In this document: piece after piece, positions 34,311 through 42,339 of the stretch
Layout of the letters: each line of letters starts with the position of its first letter
Position numbering within the stretch: position 1 is the first letter of the stretch
NCBI RefSeq assembly: GCF_000422745.1
Contig: NZ_AUGQ01000005.1
Span: forward strand, 62,001 to 126,000
Length of the DNA: 64,000 nucleotides
Source of the DNA: Microbacterium gubbeenense DSM 15944
GTDB lineage: Bacteria > Actinomycetota > Actinomycetes > Actinomycetales > Microbacteriaceae
Direction of reading: 5' to 3'
The notes under the pieces: generated by a model
Told to the model about the DNA's origin: nothing
What the model saw: only the letters and a program-made list of their open reading frames with translations
The model's database searches: none
Made by a program: the position numbers and the translations under genes

Positions 34311-34931
34311 TCAGATCAGCCCGCGCTCCCGGGCCACGTGGATCGCGCGCGAGCGCGTGTCGACGCCGAGCTTGGTGAAGATGTGCACGAGGTGCGTCTT
34401 CACGGTGGCCTCCGTCACGAACAGCGCGCGGGCGATCTCCCGGTTCGTCGCGCCCGTCGACAGCAGGCGCAGCACCTCGATCTCGCGGTCGGTCAGCTTC
34501 GGCAGCGGGCTGCGGATCCCGCGGAGCACGCGCGAGGCGAGGTCGGGCGCGAGCACCACGTCGCCTGCCGCCGCCCGCTGGATGCCGTCGATGATGACCT
34601 CCGGGTCGACGTCCTTCAGCAGGTACCCCGCCGCGCCCGCCTCGATCGCGCCGAGGATCTCCGCGTCGCGGTCGAAGGTGGTGAGGATCAGAACGGCGGG
34701 CGGCGCGTCGAGCGCGCGGATCGCGGACGTGGCCTGGATCCCGTCGATTCCGTCGCCGAGACGCAGGTCGCACAGGACGACGTCGGGGCGCAGGTGCGAC
34801 GCGAGGGCGATCGCCTCCTCGCCGGTCGCGGCCTCGCCGATGACGCTCAGCTCGGGCGCCGAGTCGAGCACGGCGCGCAGGCCGCTGCGCACGACCGGGT
34901 GGTCGTCGACCAGCAGAACGGTCGTCGTCAT
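34311..34931 (-). CDS. NarL/LuxR-family response regulator
   Basis: 206 residues. Receiver domain with DD at 9-10, phospho-Asp in VVLCDLRLGD, and conserved Lys in YLLKDV; C-terminal LuxR HTH (LTDREIEVLRLLSTGATNREIARALFVTEATVKTHLVHI). ATG 34931 overlaps the histidine-kinase stop, so it is the cognate partner. Target genes are unknown; the adjacent MMPL transporter, whose end overlaps the kinase start, is a good candidate. Confidence 0.93.
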   Translation of the reverse strand: MTTTVLLVDDHPVVRSGLRAVLDSAPELSVIGEAATGEEAIALASHLRPDVVLCDLRLGDGIDGIQATSAIRALDAPPAVLILTTFDRDAEILGAIEAGAAGYLLKDVDPEVIIDGIQRAAAGDVVLAPDLASRVLRGIRSPLPKLTDREIEVLRLLSTGATNREIARALFVTEATVKTHLVHIFTKLGVDTRSRAIHVARERGLI

Positions 34932-36214
34932 GGTTTCTCCTCCGCCGCGCGGTCGGCGGCCTGTGTCGTGGTGGATCCGTGATGGAGCGGGAGGTGCACG
35001 GAGACGGCCGTGCCCTCGCCCGGCGCGCTCTCGATGTCGAGTCCCCCGCCGAGCTCGCGCAGACGCGAGCGCATGAACCGCAGCCCGTAGCTCGCCGAGG
35101 CGGCGTCCGGTGCCCGTTCCCACTCCGCCATGTCGAACCCGACGCCGTCGTCGGTGATATCGAGCCGCACGGAGTCCTCCGCGTCGATGAGGCTCATCAC
35201 GACGCGCGTCGCCTGCGCGTGCAGGCGCACGTTCGCGAGCGCCGACTGGGCGGTGCGCAGCAGCGCGACCTCGACCTCGGTCGGCAGCATCGGCAGCGAC
35301 TGATCGACGTGCAGCTCGGCCGCGAGGCCCGCCTCGTCGCGCACGCGATCGAGCATTCGGCTGAGGGCCGCCGCCAGCGCGTCGTCCTCGAGCTCGGCCG
35401 GCGCGAGCGCCGCGATGATCCGCCGGACGTCTGCGAGGCTGTCCCCCGCAAGAGATTCCACCTGTTCGAGCGTGCGCGCGGCGCCTTCGTCCTCGCTGCG
35501 CGCGGCGCCCGCGTGGGCGAGCAGGCGGATCGACGACAGCGCCTGCGCCACGGTGTCGTGGATGTCGCGAGAGATGCGCGTGCGCTCGGCCGTGGCGCCG
35601 GACTGCCGCTGCGCGAGCGCCAGCTCGTCCTGCAGCTCGGCCATCTCGCGCTGTGCGCGCGAGAGCGAGGCGACGAGGCGCTCCCGCTCGGCCCCATCGC
35701 GCAGCAGCTGCAGATAGCCGCGCGAGATCCCGAACGCGAAGATGCCGCCGATGAGCGGGCCGAACACGTTCGCATAGCTCGTCGCGCCGTGATGCAGGAT
35801 CGGCGCGACGATCACGACGGCGAGAACGACGACCGCGAAAACGAGGCCCCACCGCAGCGGCAGCAGGTGGCCGGCGAGCAGCCACAGCAGGAACGCGAGC
35901 CAGATGAACTCGGCCGAGACCGCGACCGCGGCGATCCAGATGACCGCGAAGCCGATGAGCCACCACACCACCGCGCGGCGCGACCGGTTCTTCGACGGCA
36001 GGATCGTGCCGGCCGTGTGCCAGGCGAGGATCGCGACGCCCGAGATGATCGCGGCCGGCAGCGCCACGCCGTCGCCGGCGGCACGGATCACCCCGATCGC
36101 GATCAGCACGAGCGCAATAGCGTGCTGACCGATCTCCATCGCGCGGACCGTGGCGCCGGCGACGGCCGACCCCGGCGGGTCAGTGCGCTTGAGCGGCAGG
36201 TGTACGAGGCTCAT
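34928..36214 (-). CDS. sensor histidine kinase, HisKA_3 type
   Basis: 428 residues. Five or six N-terminal transmembrane helices (about 25-170) form a membrane sensor without a large outside loop. A coiled coil leads to the dimerisation box ISRDIHDTVAQALSSIRLL with the phospho-His, and the ATPase domain has DITDDGVGFDMAEW and GLRFMRSRLRELGGGLDIESAPGEGT. The pattern is that of LiaS/DesK-like kinases sensing membrane conditions. Start ATG 36214 overlaps the 3' end of the MMPL gene by 35 nt. Confidence 0.9.
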   Translation of the reverse strand: MSLVHLPLKRTDPPGSAVAGATVRAMEIGQHAIALVLIAIGVIRAAGDGVALPAAIISGVAILAWHTAGTILPSKNRSRRAVVWWLIGFAVIWIAAVAVSAEFIWLAFLLWLLAGHLLPLRWGLVFAVVVLAVVIVAPILHHGATSYANVFGPLIGGIFAFGISRGYLQLLRDGAERERLVASLSRAQREMAELQDELALAQRQSGATAERTRISRDIHDTVAQALSSIRLLAHAGAARSEDEGAARTLEQVESLAGDSLADVRRIIAALAPAELEDDALAAALSRMLDRVRDEAGLAAELHVDQSLPMLPTEVEVALLRTAQSALANVRLHAQATRVVMSLIDAEDSVRLDITDDGVGFDMAEWERAPDAASASYGLRFMRSRLRELGGGLDIESAPGEGTAVSVHLPLHHGSTTTQAADRAAEEKP

Positions 36215-38279
36215 GAGTCGATTCTGCCCGGCTCGCGCGGATTTTTCCGGGCCACCAGATGCGATCTCCCATCAGCGTGAAGATCGCGGGCACGATGACG
36301 GTGCGCACGACGAGCGTATCCACGAGCACGCCGACCCCGACGATCAGCCCGAGCTGCCCGAGGGTGACGAGCGGCAGCACGCCGAGCGCGGCGAACACGG
36401 CGGCCAGCACGATGCCGGCGCTCGTGATCACGCCGCCGGTGTGCGCGACCGCCTCGACGATGCCCGCACGCGTGCCGACGAGGCGCGCCTCGGATTTGGC
36501 GCGGTGCACGAGGAAGATCGTGTAGTCGATGCCGAGCGCCACGAGGAACAGGAACGACAGGATCGGCACCTGCAGATCCAGCGCATGCTGATCCAACACG
36601 ACTCGGCTCAGCCACGCGCCGGCGCCGATCGCGGCGACCGCGCTCGCGACGTTCACGATGAGCAGCAGCAGCGGGGCGACCAGCGAACGCAGCAGGATCA
36701 GCAGCACGATGAAGCTCACACCGAGCACGAGCGGGGCGATGAGTGCCAGGTCGAACTCGTTGCCGGATCGCGCGTCGAGCTCGGTGGCGACCGCGCCGCC
36801 CACGACGGCGTCCGCTCCCTCGATCGGGTGCACCGCGTCGCGCAGCTCGGTGATCTGGTCGAGGCTCTCCTCGGCGGCCGGCGAGTACTCGCTCGTGACC
36901 ATGATCTTCGTGAGCTCGCCGTCGTCAGTGACGCCGGCCGGGTGGGCGCGCACGACGCCCTCGACCTCGCCTGAGGCCGTCACGACGTCCTCGGCGGCCG
37001 CGCTGTCGGCGATGATGTAGATCGGCTGCGCCTCGCCGGGCGGGAAGTGGTCGGAGAGCGTCTCGAGACCGGTCGCCGATTCGGACTGCACCCGGAACTT
37101 CTCGACCTGATCGAGCCCGACCGACGTGCCGAACAGGCCGGTGGCCATCACGACGAGCAGCGCGCCGCCGCCCACGAGGCTGACGACCGGGCGCTTCGAC
37201 ACGTGCGAGGCGATCGAGCGCCACGCGCTGCGGCGCTGGCGGATCTGTCCGGGGCGCGGCACGAACGGCCAGAACACGCGACGACCGCACACCGCGAGGA
37301 ACGGAGGCAGTACGAACAGCACTGCGAGAAGCGCGATCACAAGACCTATCGCCGCGGGGATCCCGAGGCCGCGCGTCATCGGGATCGTCGCGAAGATCAG
37401 CGTGATCAGCGCGAGCACCACCGTGACGTTCGACGCGAGGATGGCCGGCACCGACTTCCGCCACGCGACGCTGAGCGCGCGCCGGTCGTCGTCGGTGTTC
37501 TGCAGCTCCTCGCGGTATCGCGAGATCAGCAGCAGCGCGTAGTTCGCGCCCGCGCCGAAGACGAGCACGCTGATGATGCCGGCGTCGAACCCGAATCCCC
37601 ACGCGGATCCCACCGCGGCGGTGACCCGCCCGGCGAGTCCGTCAGCGAGGGCGATCACGATGAGCGGGATCAGCCACAGCACCGGCGAGCGGTACGTGAT
37701 GATGAGCAGGATCGCGACGATCAGGATCGTCACGAGCAGCAGGGTGAAGTCGGCCCCGTCGAACGCAGATGCGACGTCGGCGCCGAACGCCGGCCCTCCC
37801 GTCACCTGCAGCGTGAGCCCGTCCGGGGCGTTGTCTGCGATGTCGGCGCGCAGCGCCTTGACGACCTCGGCCGTCTCGGTGTTGTCGGCGCCGACCGTGA
37901 TCGGCGTGATGAGCACCGCGGCCTTGCCGTCGTCGCTGACCGCGGGCCCGGAGACGTCGTCCGACGCCTGTTCGTCGAGCACCGGGATCAGGCCCTCGAG
38001 CGCGGTCAGGTCCGCGCTCGTCAGGTCCCCGCCGTCGTCGCGCGCGGCGACCACGAGCACGGGCTGCACGTCCGAATCGGGGAACTGATCCATCAGCTCG
38101 GTCACCGCGCTCGCTTCGGATGCCGCCGGGGCCTGCCCGGTGCGCGAAGGCGCCTCGGCGCTGCCGAAGATACCGAACAGCGCGACCATGAGAAGGACCC
38201 CGAGGCCGAGCGAAATCCACGCGCCGCGGCGCGAGGTCAATCGGTCGGACAAGCGCGACCGCACACGTGTTTCTGTCAT
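36180..38279 (-). CDS. MMPL-family RND transporter
   Basis: 699 residues from ATG 38279. Duplicated layout: one helix, an exposed domain with INITIAL text GLTLQVTGGPAFGAD, five helices with a GAGANYALLLISRYREEL motif, then a second copy including FLVALGIDYTIFLVHRAKSEA, both carrying the charged residues of proton-relay helices. Family members export lipids, siderophores or hydrophobic drugs. It is followed by and overlaps a two-component system, forming a three-gene operon probably responding to envelope stress (inference). Confidence 0.88.
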   Translation of the reverse strand: MTETRVRSRLSDRLTSRRGAWISLGLGVLLMVALFGIFGSAEAPSRTGQAPAASEASAVTELMDQFPDSDVQPVLVVAARDDGGDLTSADLTALEGLIPVLDEQASDDVSGPAVSDDGKAAVLITPITVGADNTETAEVVKALRADIADNAPDGLTLQVTGGPAFGADVASAFDGADFTLLLVTILIVAILLIITYRSPVLWLIPLIVIALADGLAGRVTAAVGSAWGFGFDAGIISVLVFGAGANYALLLISRYREELQNTDDDRRALSVAWRKSVPAILASNVTVVLALITLIFATIPMTRGLGIPAAIGLVIALLAVLFVLPPFLAVCGRRVFWPFVPRPGQIRQRRSAWRSIASHVSKRPVVSLVGGGALLVVMATGLFGTSVGLDQVEKFRVQSESATGLETLSDHFPPGEAQPIYIIADSAAAEDVVTASGEVEGVVRAHPAGVTDDGELTKIMVTSEYSPAAEESLDQITELRDAVHPIEGADAVVGGAVATELDARSGNEFDLALIAPLVLGVSFIVLLILLRSLVAPLLLLIVNVASAVAAIGAGAWLSRVVLDQHALDLQVPILSFLFLVALGIDYTIFLVHRAKSEARLVGTRAGIVEAVAHTGGVITSAGIVLAAVFAALGVLPLVTLGQLGLIVGVGVLVDTLVVRTVIVPAIFTLMGDRIWWPGKIRASRAESTHEPRTPAAQAH

Positions 38280-38476
38280 ACCTACGACTTCACCAGCCGG
38301 CGCGTCGCGGGTCATCGCGTACGAGGCTGATCCTCGTGTCAATCGAATGGTTGATGGGGGTGAACGGATACGTGACGGATGTCATGCCCGGACGTGCGCT
38401 GCGACACTTCTGACCGCCATGAGCCCCGCGTAGCGTTGGCCCAGAACACCCCCGCACGATCTACGGAGCTGATCGA

Positions 38477-39112
38477 ATGGCACGCAAGGCCCAGCCCGGT
38501 GACGGCCACGAGCTCACGCGCTACCGCTGGTGGCAGCTGTTCTCGCGCTCGCTGTTCCACCTGCGCCTGCGCGGGGTGGGCGGCGGCTCGAGCGTCTGGT
38601 CGATCGACGTGCGGCACGGCGGCGACTCCGATGGCGTGGTGTGGGCGATGCTCTACGCCGACGGGCGCAACCAGGCGCGGTCCAAGATGCCCGCGGCGTT
38701 CGTCGTTCCGGGCGGCACCATCCAGGTCGCCGCCAGCGGCTACGGGATGAAGCGCTGCCGATTCGTCGGCGACGATGGCGGGATCCGGCGGCTCACGCCC
38801 GATCCGGCATCGGCCGAGGGGCGCCGCGCGCAGCTGGAGCGCAGCCGCCCGGGCCTCAGCCGCGCGATCGGCGCACTCTCCGTGGTGATCCTCATCGCGG
38901 GGCTCGTGCTCGGCGTGCCCCAGATCGTCGAGGACATCACGCGGATCCCTCCGGTCGCCGACGTGATCGGAACGTTCGTCAGTCCGATCCGCCTGCCGTT
39001 CGGTGTGAACATCGCGCTGCTGCTCGCGACGCTCGCGGCGAGCACCGAGCGCGCGCTGCGGCTGCGCTACAACTGGATCCTCGACGGCGGCGCGTTCGAT
39101 GGCGACTTCTAG
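38477..39112 (+). CDS. hypothetical membrane protein
   Basis: 211 residues, not recognised. Residues 1-125 are soluble and begin with WWQLFSRSLFHLRL and a Gly/Ser-rich GVGGGSS stretch; then two hydrophobic helices, SRAIGALSVVILIAGLVLGV and the segment FGVNIALLLATLAAS, bracket a short loop. GGAG precedes the ATG. GC-rich third positions and the TM pattern indicate a real gene. It ends in a 4-nt overlap with the convergent glutaminase gene and diverges from the MMPL operon across 197 bp. Confidence 0.75.
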   Translation: MARKAQPGDGHELTRYRWWQLFSRSLFHLRLRGVGGGSSVWSIDVRHGGDSDGVVWAMLYADGRNQARSKMPAAFVVPGGTIQVAASGYGMKRCRFVGDDGGIRRLTPDPASAEGRRAQLERSRPGLSRAIGALSVVILIAGLVLGVPQIVEDITRIPPVADVIGTFVSPIRLPFGVNIALLLATLAASTERALRLRYNWILDGGAFDGDF

Positions 39113-40374
39113 CCGACGGCGTCCTCGAGCTCCTCGACGATGACCGCGTCGCCGACGTCCGCGCGCGCGAGGATTCCGTCGGGGTCGACGAAGTACACCT
39201 CTCGACCCTCGTCGATCAGACGGCGTGAGCCCTCGAGGATGAGTCGCAGCGCCACGGCGTCGAGCGAGAAGACCAGCGCGACGTCGAAGACGACGCGCGC
39301 CTCGTCGATGCCGCTCTCCTCGATGTCGCGCACGATGCGCTCCGCGCCAGCGAAGCGGATCCCGCCCTGCAGCCGGAGCACCCGCGTCGGGCCGCGCTCG
39401 CCGTCGTGCACGCGATTCGAGCGCACGACCGAACTCGCCGCCGACGGAATCTCCATCACGTGCAGCCCCATGTCGGACGAGAAGCGCTCGAAGAGCGAGA
39501 CGCCGCGAACACTGTGCCCGTGCTCGTCCAGGCGCGGCGAGAAGGTAGCGATGCCGACCTGTCCGGGAAGGGCGCCGATGAGTCCGCCGCCCACGCCGCT
39601 CTTCGCGGGGATCCCGACCTGCGTCGCCCAGTCGCCCGCCGCGTCGTACATGCCGCAGGTGAACATCACGCTCAGCACGTGGCGCACGATCTCGCCGCTG
39701 ACGACCTGTTCGTTCGTGAGCGGGTTGACGCCGCGATTCGCGAGCGTCGCCGCCATCATCGCCAGGTCGCGCGTCGTGACGACGACGGCGCACTGGCGGA
39801 CGTAGCCAGCGACCACCTTCCGCGGATCCTCGGTCAAGACGTCGCGGCTGCGCAGCATGTGCGCGATCGCGAGATTGCGGTGGGCGGTCTCCATCTCGGA
39901 CGAGTACACGCGCTCGTCGATCGTGAGCTCGCGACCGGCGAACGCCGACAGTCCCTGGCGCACGCGCTCGCCGCGATCCTCGGGCTCCGAGTTCCACGAC
40001 CCGATCAGCGACTGCACTGTGAGGGCCCCGGCGTTGATCATGGGGTTGAGCGGACGGCCCGTGTCGTGCTCGAGGGAGACCTCGTTGAACGCCTCGCCGG
40101 ACGGCTCGACCCCGACCTTGTCGAGCACGGCGTCGAACCCTCGATCGGCGAGGGCGAGCGCGTAGACGAACGGTTTCGAGATCGATTGGATCGTGAACTC
40201 GACGTCGCTGTCGCCCGAGCCGTACACCTCGCCGTCGATCGTGGCGACGACGGCGGCGAGGCTCTCGGGGTTCGCCCCCGCGAGCTCGGGAATGTACTGC
40301 GCGGTCTGTCCGGAGGTGTCCGGCTCCACGCGGAAGAGAGCATCGGCCAGGTAGTCGGTGACGATCGAGCGCAT
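39109..40374 (-). CDS. glsA: glutaminase A with C-terminal STAS domain
   Basis: 421 residues. Residues 1-305 are a serine-dependent beta-lactamase-like glutaminase converting glutamine to glutamate and ammonia: FTIQSISKPFVYALAL has the SxxK catalytic pair, and NPMINAGAL, SEMETAHRNLAIAHMLRS and GIPAKSGVGGG follow. The last 105 residues form a STAS domain (VVFDVALVFSLDAVALRLILEGSRRL), an addition found in a subset of actinobacterial GlsA proteins. A perfect AAGGAGG lies 5 nt before the ATG. It is a single-gene unit. Confidence 0.93.
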   Translation of the reverse strand: MRSIVTDYLADALFRVEPDTSGQTAQYIPELAGANPESLAAVVATIDGEVYGSGDSDVEFTIQSISKPFVYALALADRGFDAVLDKVGVEPSGEAFNEVSLEHDTGRPLNPMINAGALTVQSLIGSWNSEPEDRGERVRQGLSAFAGRELTIDERVYSSEMETAHRNLAIAHMLRSRDVLTEDPRKVVAGYVRQCAVVVTTRDLAMMAATLANRGVNPLTNEQVVSGEIVRHVLSVMFTCGMYDAAGDWATQVGIPAKSGVGGGLIGALPGQVGIATFSPRLDEHGHSVRGVSLFERFSSDMGLHVMEIPSAASSVVRSNRVHDGERGPTRVLRLQGGIRFAGAERIVRDIEESGIDEARVVFDVALVFSLDAVALRLILEGSRRLIDEGREVYFVDPDGILARADVGDAVIVEELEDAVG

Positions 40375-40404
40375 CCGTCCTCCTTGTCGTCGGTCAGGCG
40401 AGTG

Positions 40405-40410
40405 TAGCGT
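40405..40410 (+). promoter_or_regulatory. -10 element, leaderless type
   Basis: TAGCGT lies 7 nt before the ATG at 40418; a TTGTCG at 40384 is only 15 bp upstream of it. Confidence 0.4.
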
Positions 40411-40417
40411 GTGCTCT

Positions 40418-41188
40418 ATGAGCACCGTTGAGAAGGCCAGCGCCCTGAAGGCCCTGCACGAAGCCCCTGAGATCCTCCGCGTCGTCAACGTCTGGGACGC
40501 GATCAGCGCCCGCACCGTCGCGGATCTGCCCGGCACGCGCGCGATCGCCACCGCCGGGCACTCGATCGCCGCGAGCCACGGGTTCGCCGACGGCGAGATC
40601 CCGCTCGACCTCGCGCTCGCGGCCGTCGCCCGCATCGTCGAGGCGACCGATCTGCCCGTGACCGCGGACCTCGATGCCGGCTTCGGCGACCCGGGCGAGA
40701 CCGTGCGCCGCGCGATCGGCGTCGGCGTCGTCGGTGCGAACGTCGAGGATCGACTCGTGCCGCTTCCCGAAGCCGTCGCGAATGTCGAGGACATCGTGTG
40801 CGTCGCGGAGCAGGAGGGCGTCGCGTTCCAGCTCAACGCCCGCACCGATGCGATCGTCCGCGGCGGTGATCGCCCGCTCGCCGAGAGCCTGGACGACGCG
40901 ATCGAGCGCGGGCGCGCTTTCCTTGCGGCCGGCGCGAGCACGGTGTTCGTTCCCGGAGTGCTCGATCGGGAGGCCACGGAGCGCCTCGTCTCGGGCCTCG
41001 GTGAGCGCACCCTCAGCGTGATCGGTCTGCCCGGTGCGCTGACGGCCGCCGAATACGAAGCGCTCGGCGTCGCCCGCATCTCCTACGGCCCGACCACCCA
41101 GCGCGTCGCGCTCCGCGCACTGCGCGACCTCGCTGAGGATCTGTACGACGGCGGCGTGATCCCGACGGACACTCCGGCGCTGAACTGA
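40418..41188 (+). CDS. isocitrate lyase/PEP mutase family protein
   Basis: 256 residues, TIM-barrel of the ICL/PEPM superfamily. RVVNVWDAISARTVADLPGTRAIATAG and TADLDAGFGD (metal-binding Asp pair) plus FQLNARTDAI fit the family, but the KKCGH loop of true isocitrate or methylisocitrate lyases is absent. It is thus more like oxaloacetate decarboxylase or carboxyvinyl-carboxyphosphonate phosphorylmutase relatives; substrate open. It ends just before a strong bidirectional terminator. Confidence 0.85.
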   Translation: MSTVEKASALKALHEAPEILRVVNVWDAISARTVADLPGTRAIATAGHSIAASHGFADGEIPLDLALAAVARIVEATDLPVTADLDAGFGDPGETVRRAIGVGVVGANVEDRLVPLPEAVANVEDIVCVAEQEGVAFQLNARTDAIVRGGDRPLAESLDDAIERGRAFLAAGASTVFVPGVLDREATERLVSGLGERTLSVIGLPGALTAAEYEALGVARISYGPTTQRVALRALRDLAEDLYDGGVIPTDTPALN

Positions 41189-41204
41189 CGGGAATGCACA
41201 ACTA

Positions 41205-41232
41205 AAAAAACCCTGGGTGACCAGGGTTTTTT
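41205..41232. terminator. bidirectional rho-independent terminator
   Basis: A12-mer AAAAAACCCTGG, loop GTGA, CCAGGGTTTTTT: perfect 12-bp stem with T runs in both directions. It ends the PEP-mutase-family gene on + and the tRNA-Ala transcript on -. Confidence 0.92.
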
Positions 41233-41234
41233 AG

Positions 41235-41307
41235 TGGAGCTAAGGGGATTCGAACCCCTGACCTTCTCATTGCGAACGAGACGCGCTACCAACTGCGCCA
41301 TAGCCCC
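41235..41307 (-). tRNA. tRNA-Ala (CGC)
   Basis: 73-nt cloverleaf on the minus strand. The acceptor stem GGGGCTA/TAGCTCC holds the G3-U70 wobble that identifies alanine tRNAs. D stem GCGC/GCGC, anticodon loop TTCGCAA with CGC at 34-36, T arm AGGGG-TTCGAAT-CCCCT. Discriminator is A; the CCA end is not encoded. Confidence 0.96.
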
Positions 41308-41356
41308 TAACAACTCGGACTACGTTACCAGAGCGTTCGGGAGGGGGAAAATCGCG

Positions 41357-42286
41357 TCAGCCCGCGGCGCGCCGCGTGAGCAGATCGCGCACGTGCTGCT
41401 CGATCTCGGCGTCATCGCTCGCGGCCGGGGCGAGGGGAATCGGCGCCTGTCGCTCGATGATCCGCTCCCTCGCGGCCTCCTCGCGGGCCGCGCGGCGAAG
41501 GTCATCGCGCACCCTCGCGGCCGAGACCTCGCTCGAGGCGCGGGATCCGGCCGTCGCCGTGAGCGGCGCCGGAAGCGGACGGGGCGTCCACCCGCGATCC
41601 TCCGGATTCAGCAGCACGGACGGGCTGCGCTCGCTGCGCTCCTCGGATCCGGATTCGACGGGAACGATGCGGCGAGCGCGCGCGGCGACCGCCGACATCT
41701 GCTTGAGTGCCACGAGGCCCGCGATCGCGACGGCGGCGCCGACGGCGATCCAGATCCACTGCGCGAACGCGAGCAGCTGCCATACGCCGACACCGACGGT
41801 CGCGATTCCGACGAGCAGCGTGAGCGTTGCGGTGAGGCGCCCGCGACGACGCGCGGCCGCCTGGCGGGCACGCGGATCCGCCTGCATCGCCGCGACCTTC
41901 TGGCGCTGCTCCTCCGCCTCGATCGCGCGCGTGACGCGCGCCGCCTCGGCATCCTGGCGCGACCGTTCGAGCTTCGCCTCGTTCTCGCTGCGGCGCCGCT
42001 CGACCTCGGCGCGGTCGTACTCCTCGCGGAGACGGTCGTCCTCGGCCTCGAGCCGCTTCACCAGCCGGTGCTGCTTCGCGATCTCGCGGCGCGACAGCTC
42101 GACCCGCACCTCGTCGGGCGCTTCGCTCGATTCGGCGAGCACGCGCAGCGCCTGGTTGAGGCGGACCGCGTTGCGCTCGGCCGCGCTGTACCGCATGCGC
42201 GCGTGCCAGGTCGGCAGGAGGTAGACCAGCCACAGCAGGACGACGACCAGTACGATCGCGCCGCCGCCGAGAATCTGCCCACCCAT
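41357..42286 (-). CDS. hypothetical coiled-coil membrane protein
   Basis: 309 residues, family not recognised. One N-terminal helix (GGAIVLVVVLLWLVYLLP), then about 110 residues of highly charged coiled coil (HRLVKRLEAEDDRLREEYDRAE), two central helices (LTATLTLLVGIATVGVGVW and WIWIAVGAAVAIAGLVAL), and a Pro/Arg/Ala-rich cytoplasmic tail. Proteins of this plan occur in many Microbacteriaceae but have no assigned role. It is transcribed toward tRNA-Ala. A -10-like TACCGT lies 7 nt before the ATG. Confidence 0.8.
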   Translation of the reverse strand: MGGQILGGGAIVLVVVLLWLVYLLPTWHARMRYSAAERNAVRLNQALRVLAESSEAPDEVRVELSRREIAKQHRLVKRLEAEDDRLREEYDRAEVERRRSENEAKLERSRQDAEAARVTRAIEAEEQRQKVAAMQADPRARQAAARRRGRLTATLTLLVGIATVGVGVWQLLAFAQWIWIAVGAAVAIAGLVALKQMSAVAARARRIVPVESGSEERSERSPSVLLNPEDRGWTPRPLPAPLTATAGSRASSEVSAARVRDDLRRAAREEAARERIIERQAPIPLAPAASDDAEIEQHVRDLLTRRAAG

Positions 42287-42293
42287 GGCCTAA

Positions 42294-42299
42294 ACGGTA
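42294..42299 (-). promoter_or_regulatory. -10 element, leaderless type
   Basis: TACCGT on the minus strand ends 7 nt before the ATG at 42286. Confidence 0.4.
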
Positions 42300-42339
42300 A
42301 GCGACGGGCGGCGCGATGCTCGGCGGCGCTCCGCGTGTC

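Noticed and set aside
41235..41307. tRNA-Ala as an integration (att) site
   Set aside because: Its 3' end is followed at once by a terminator and normal genes on both sides; there is no integrase or repeated tRNA end.
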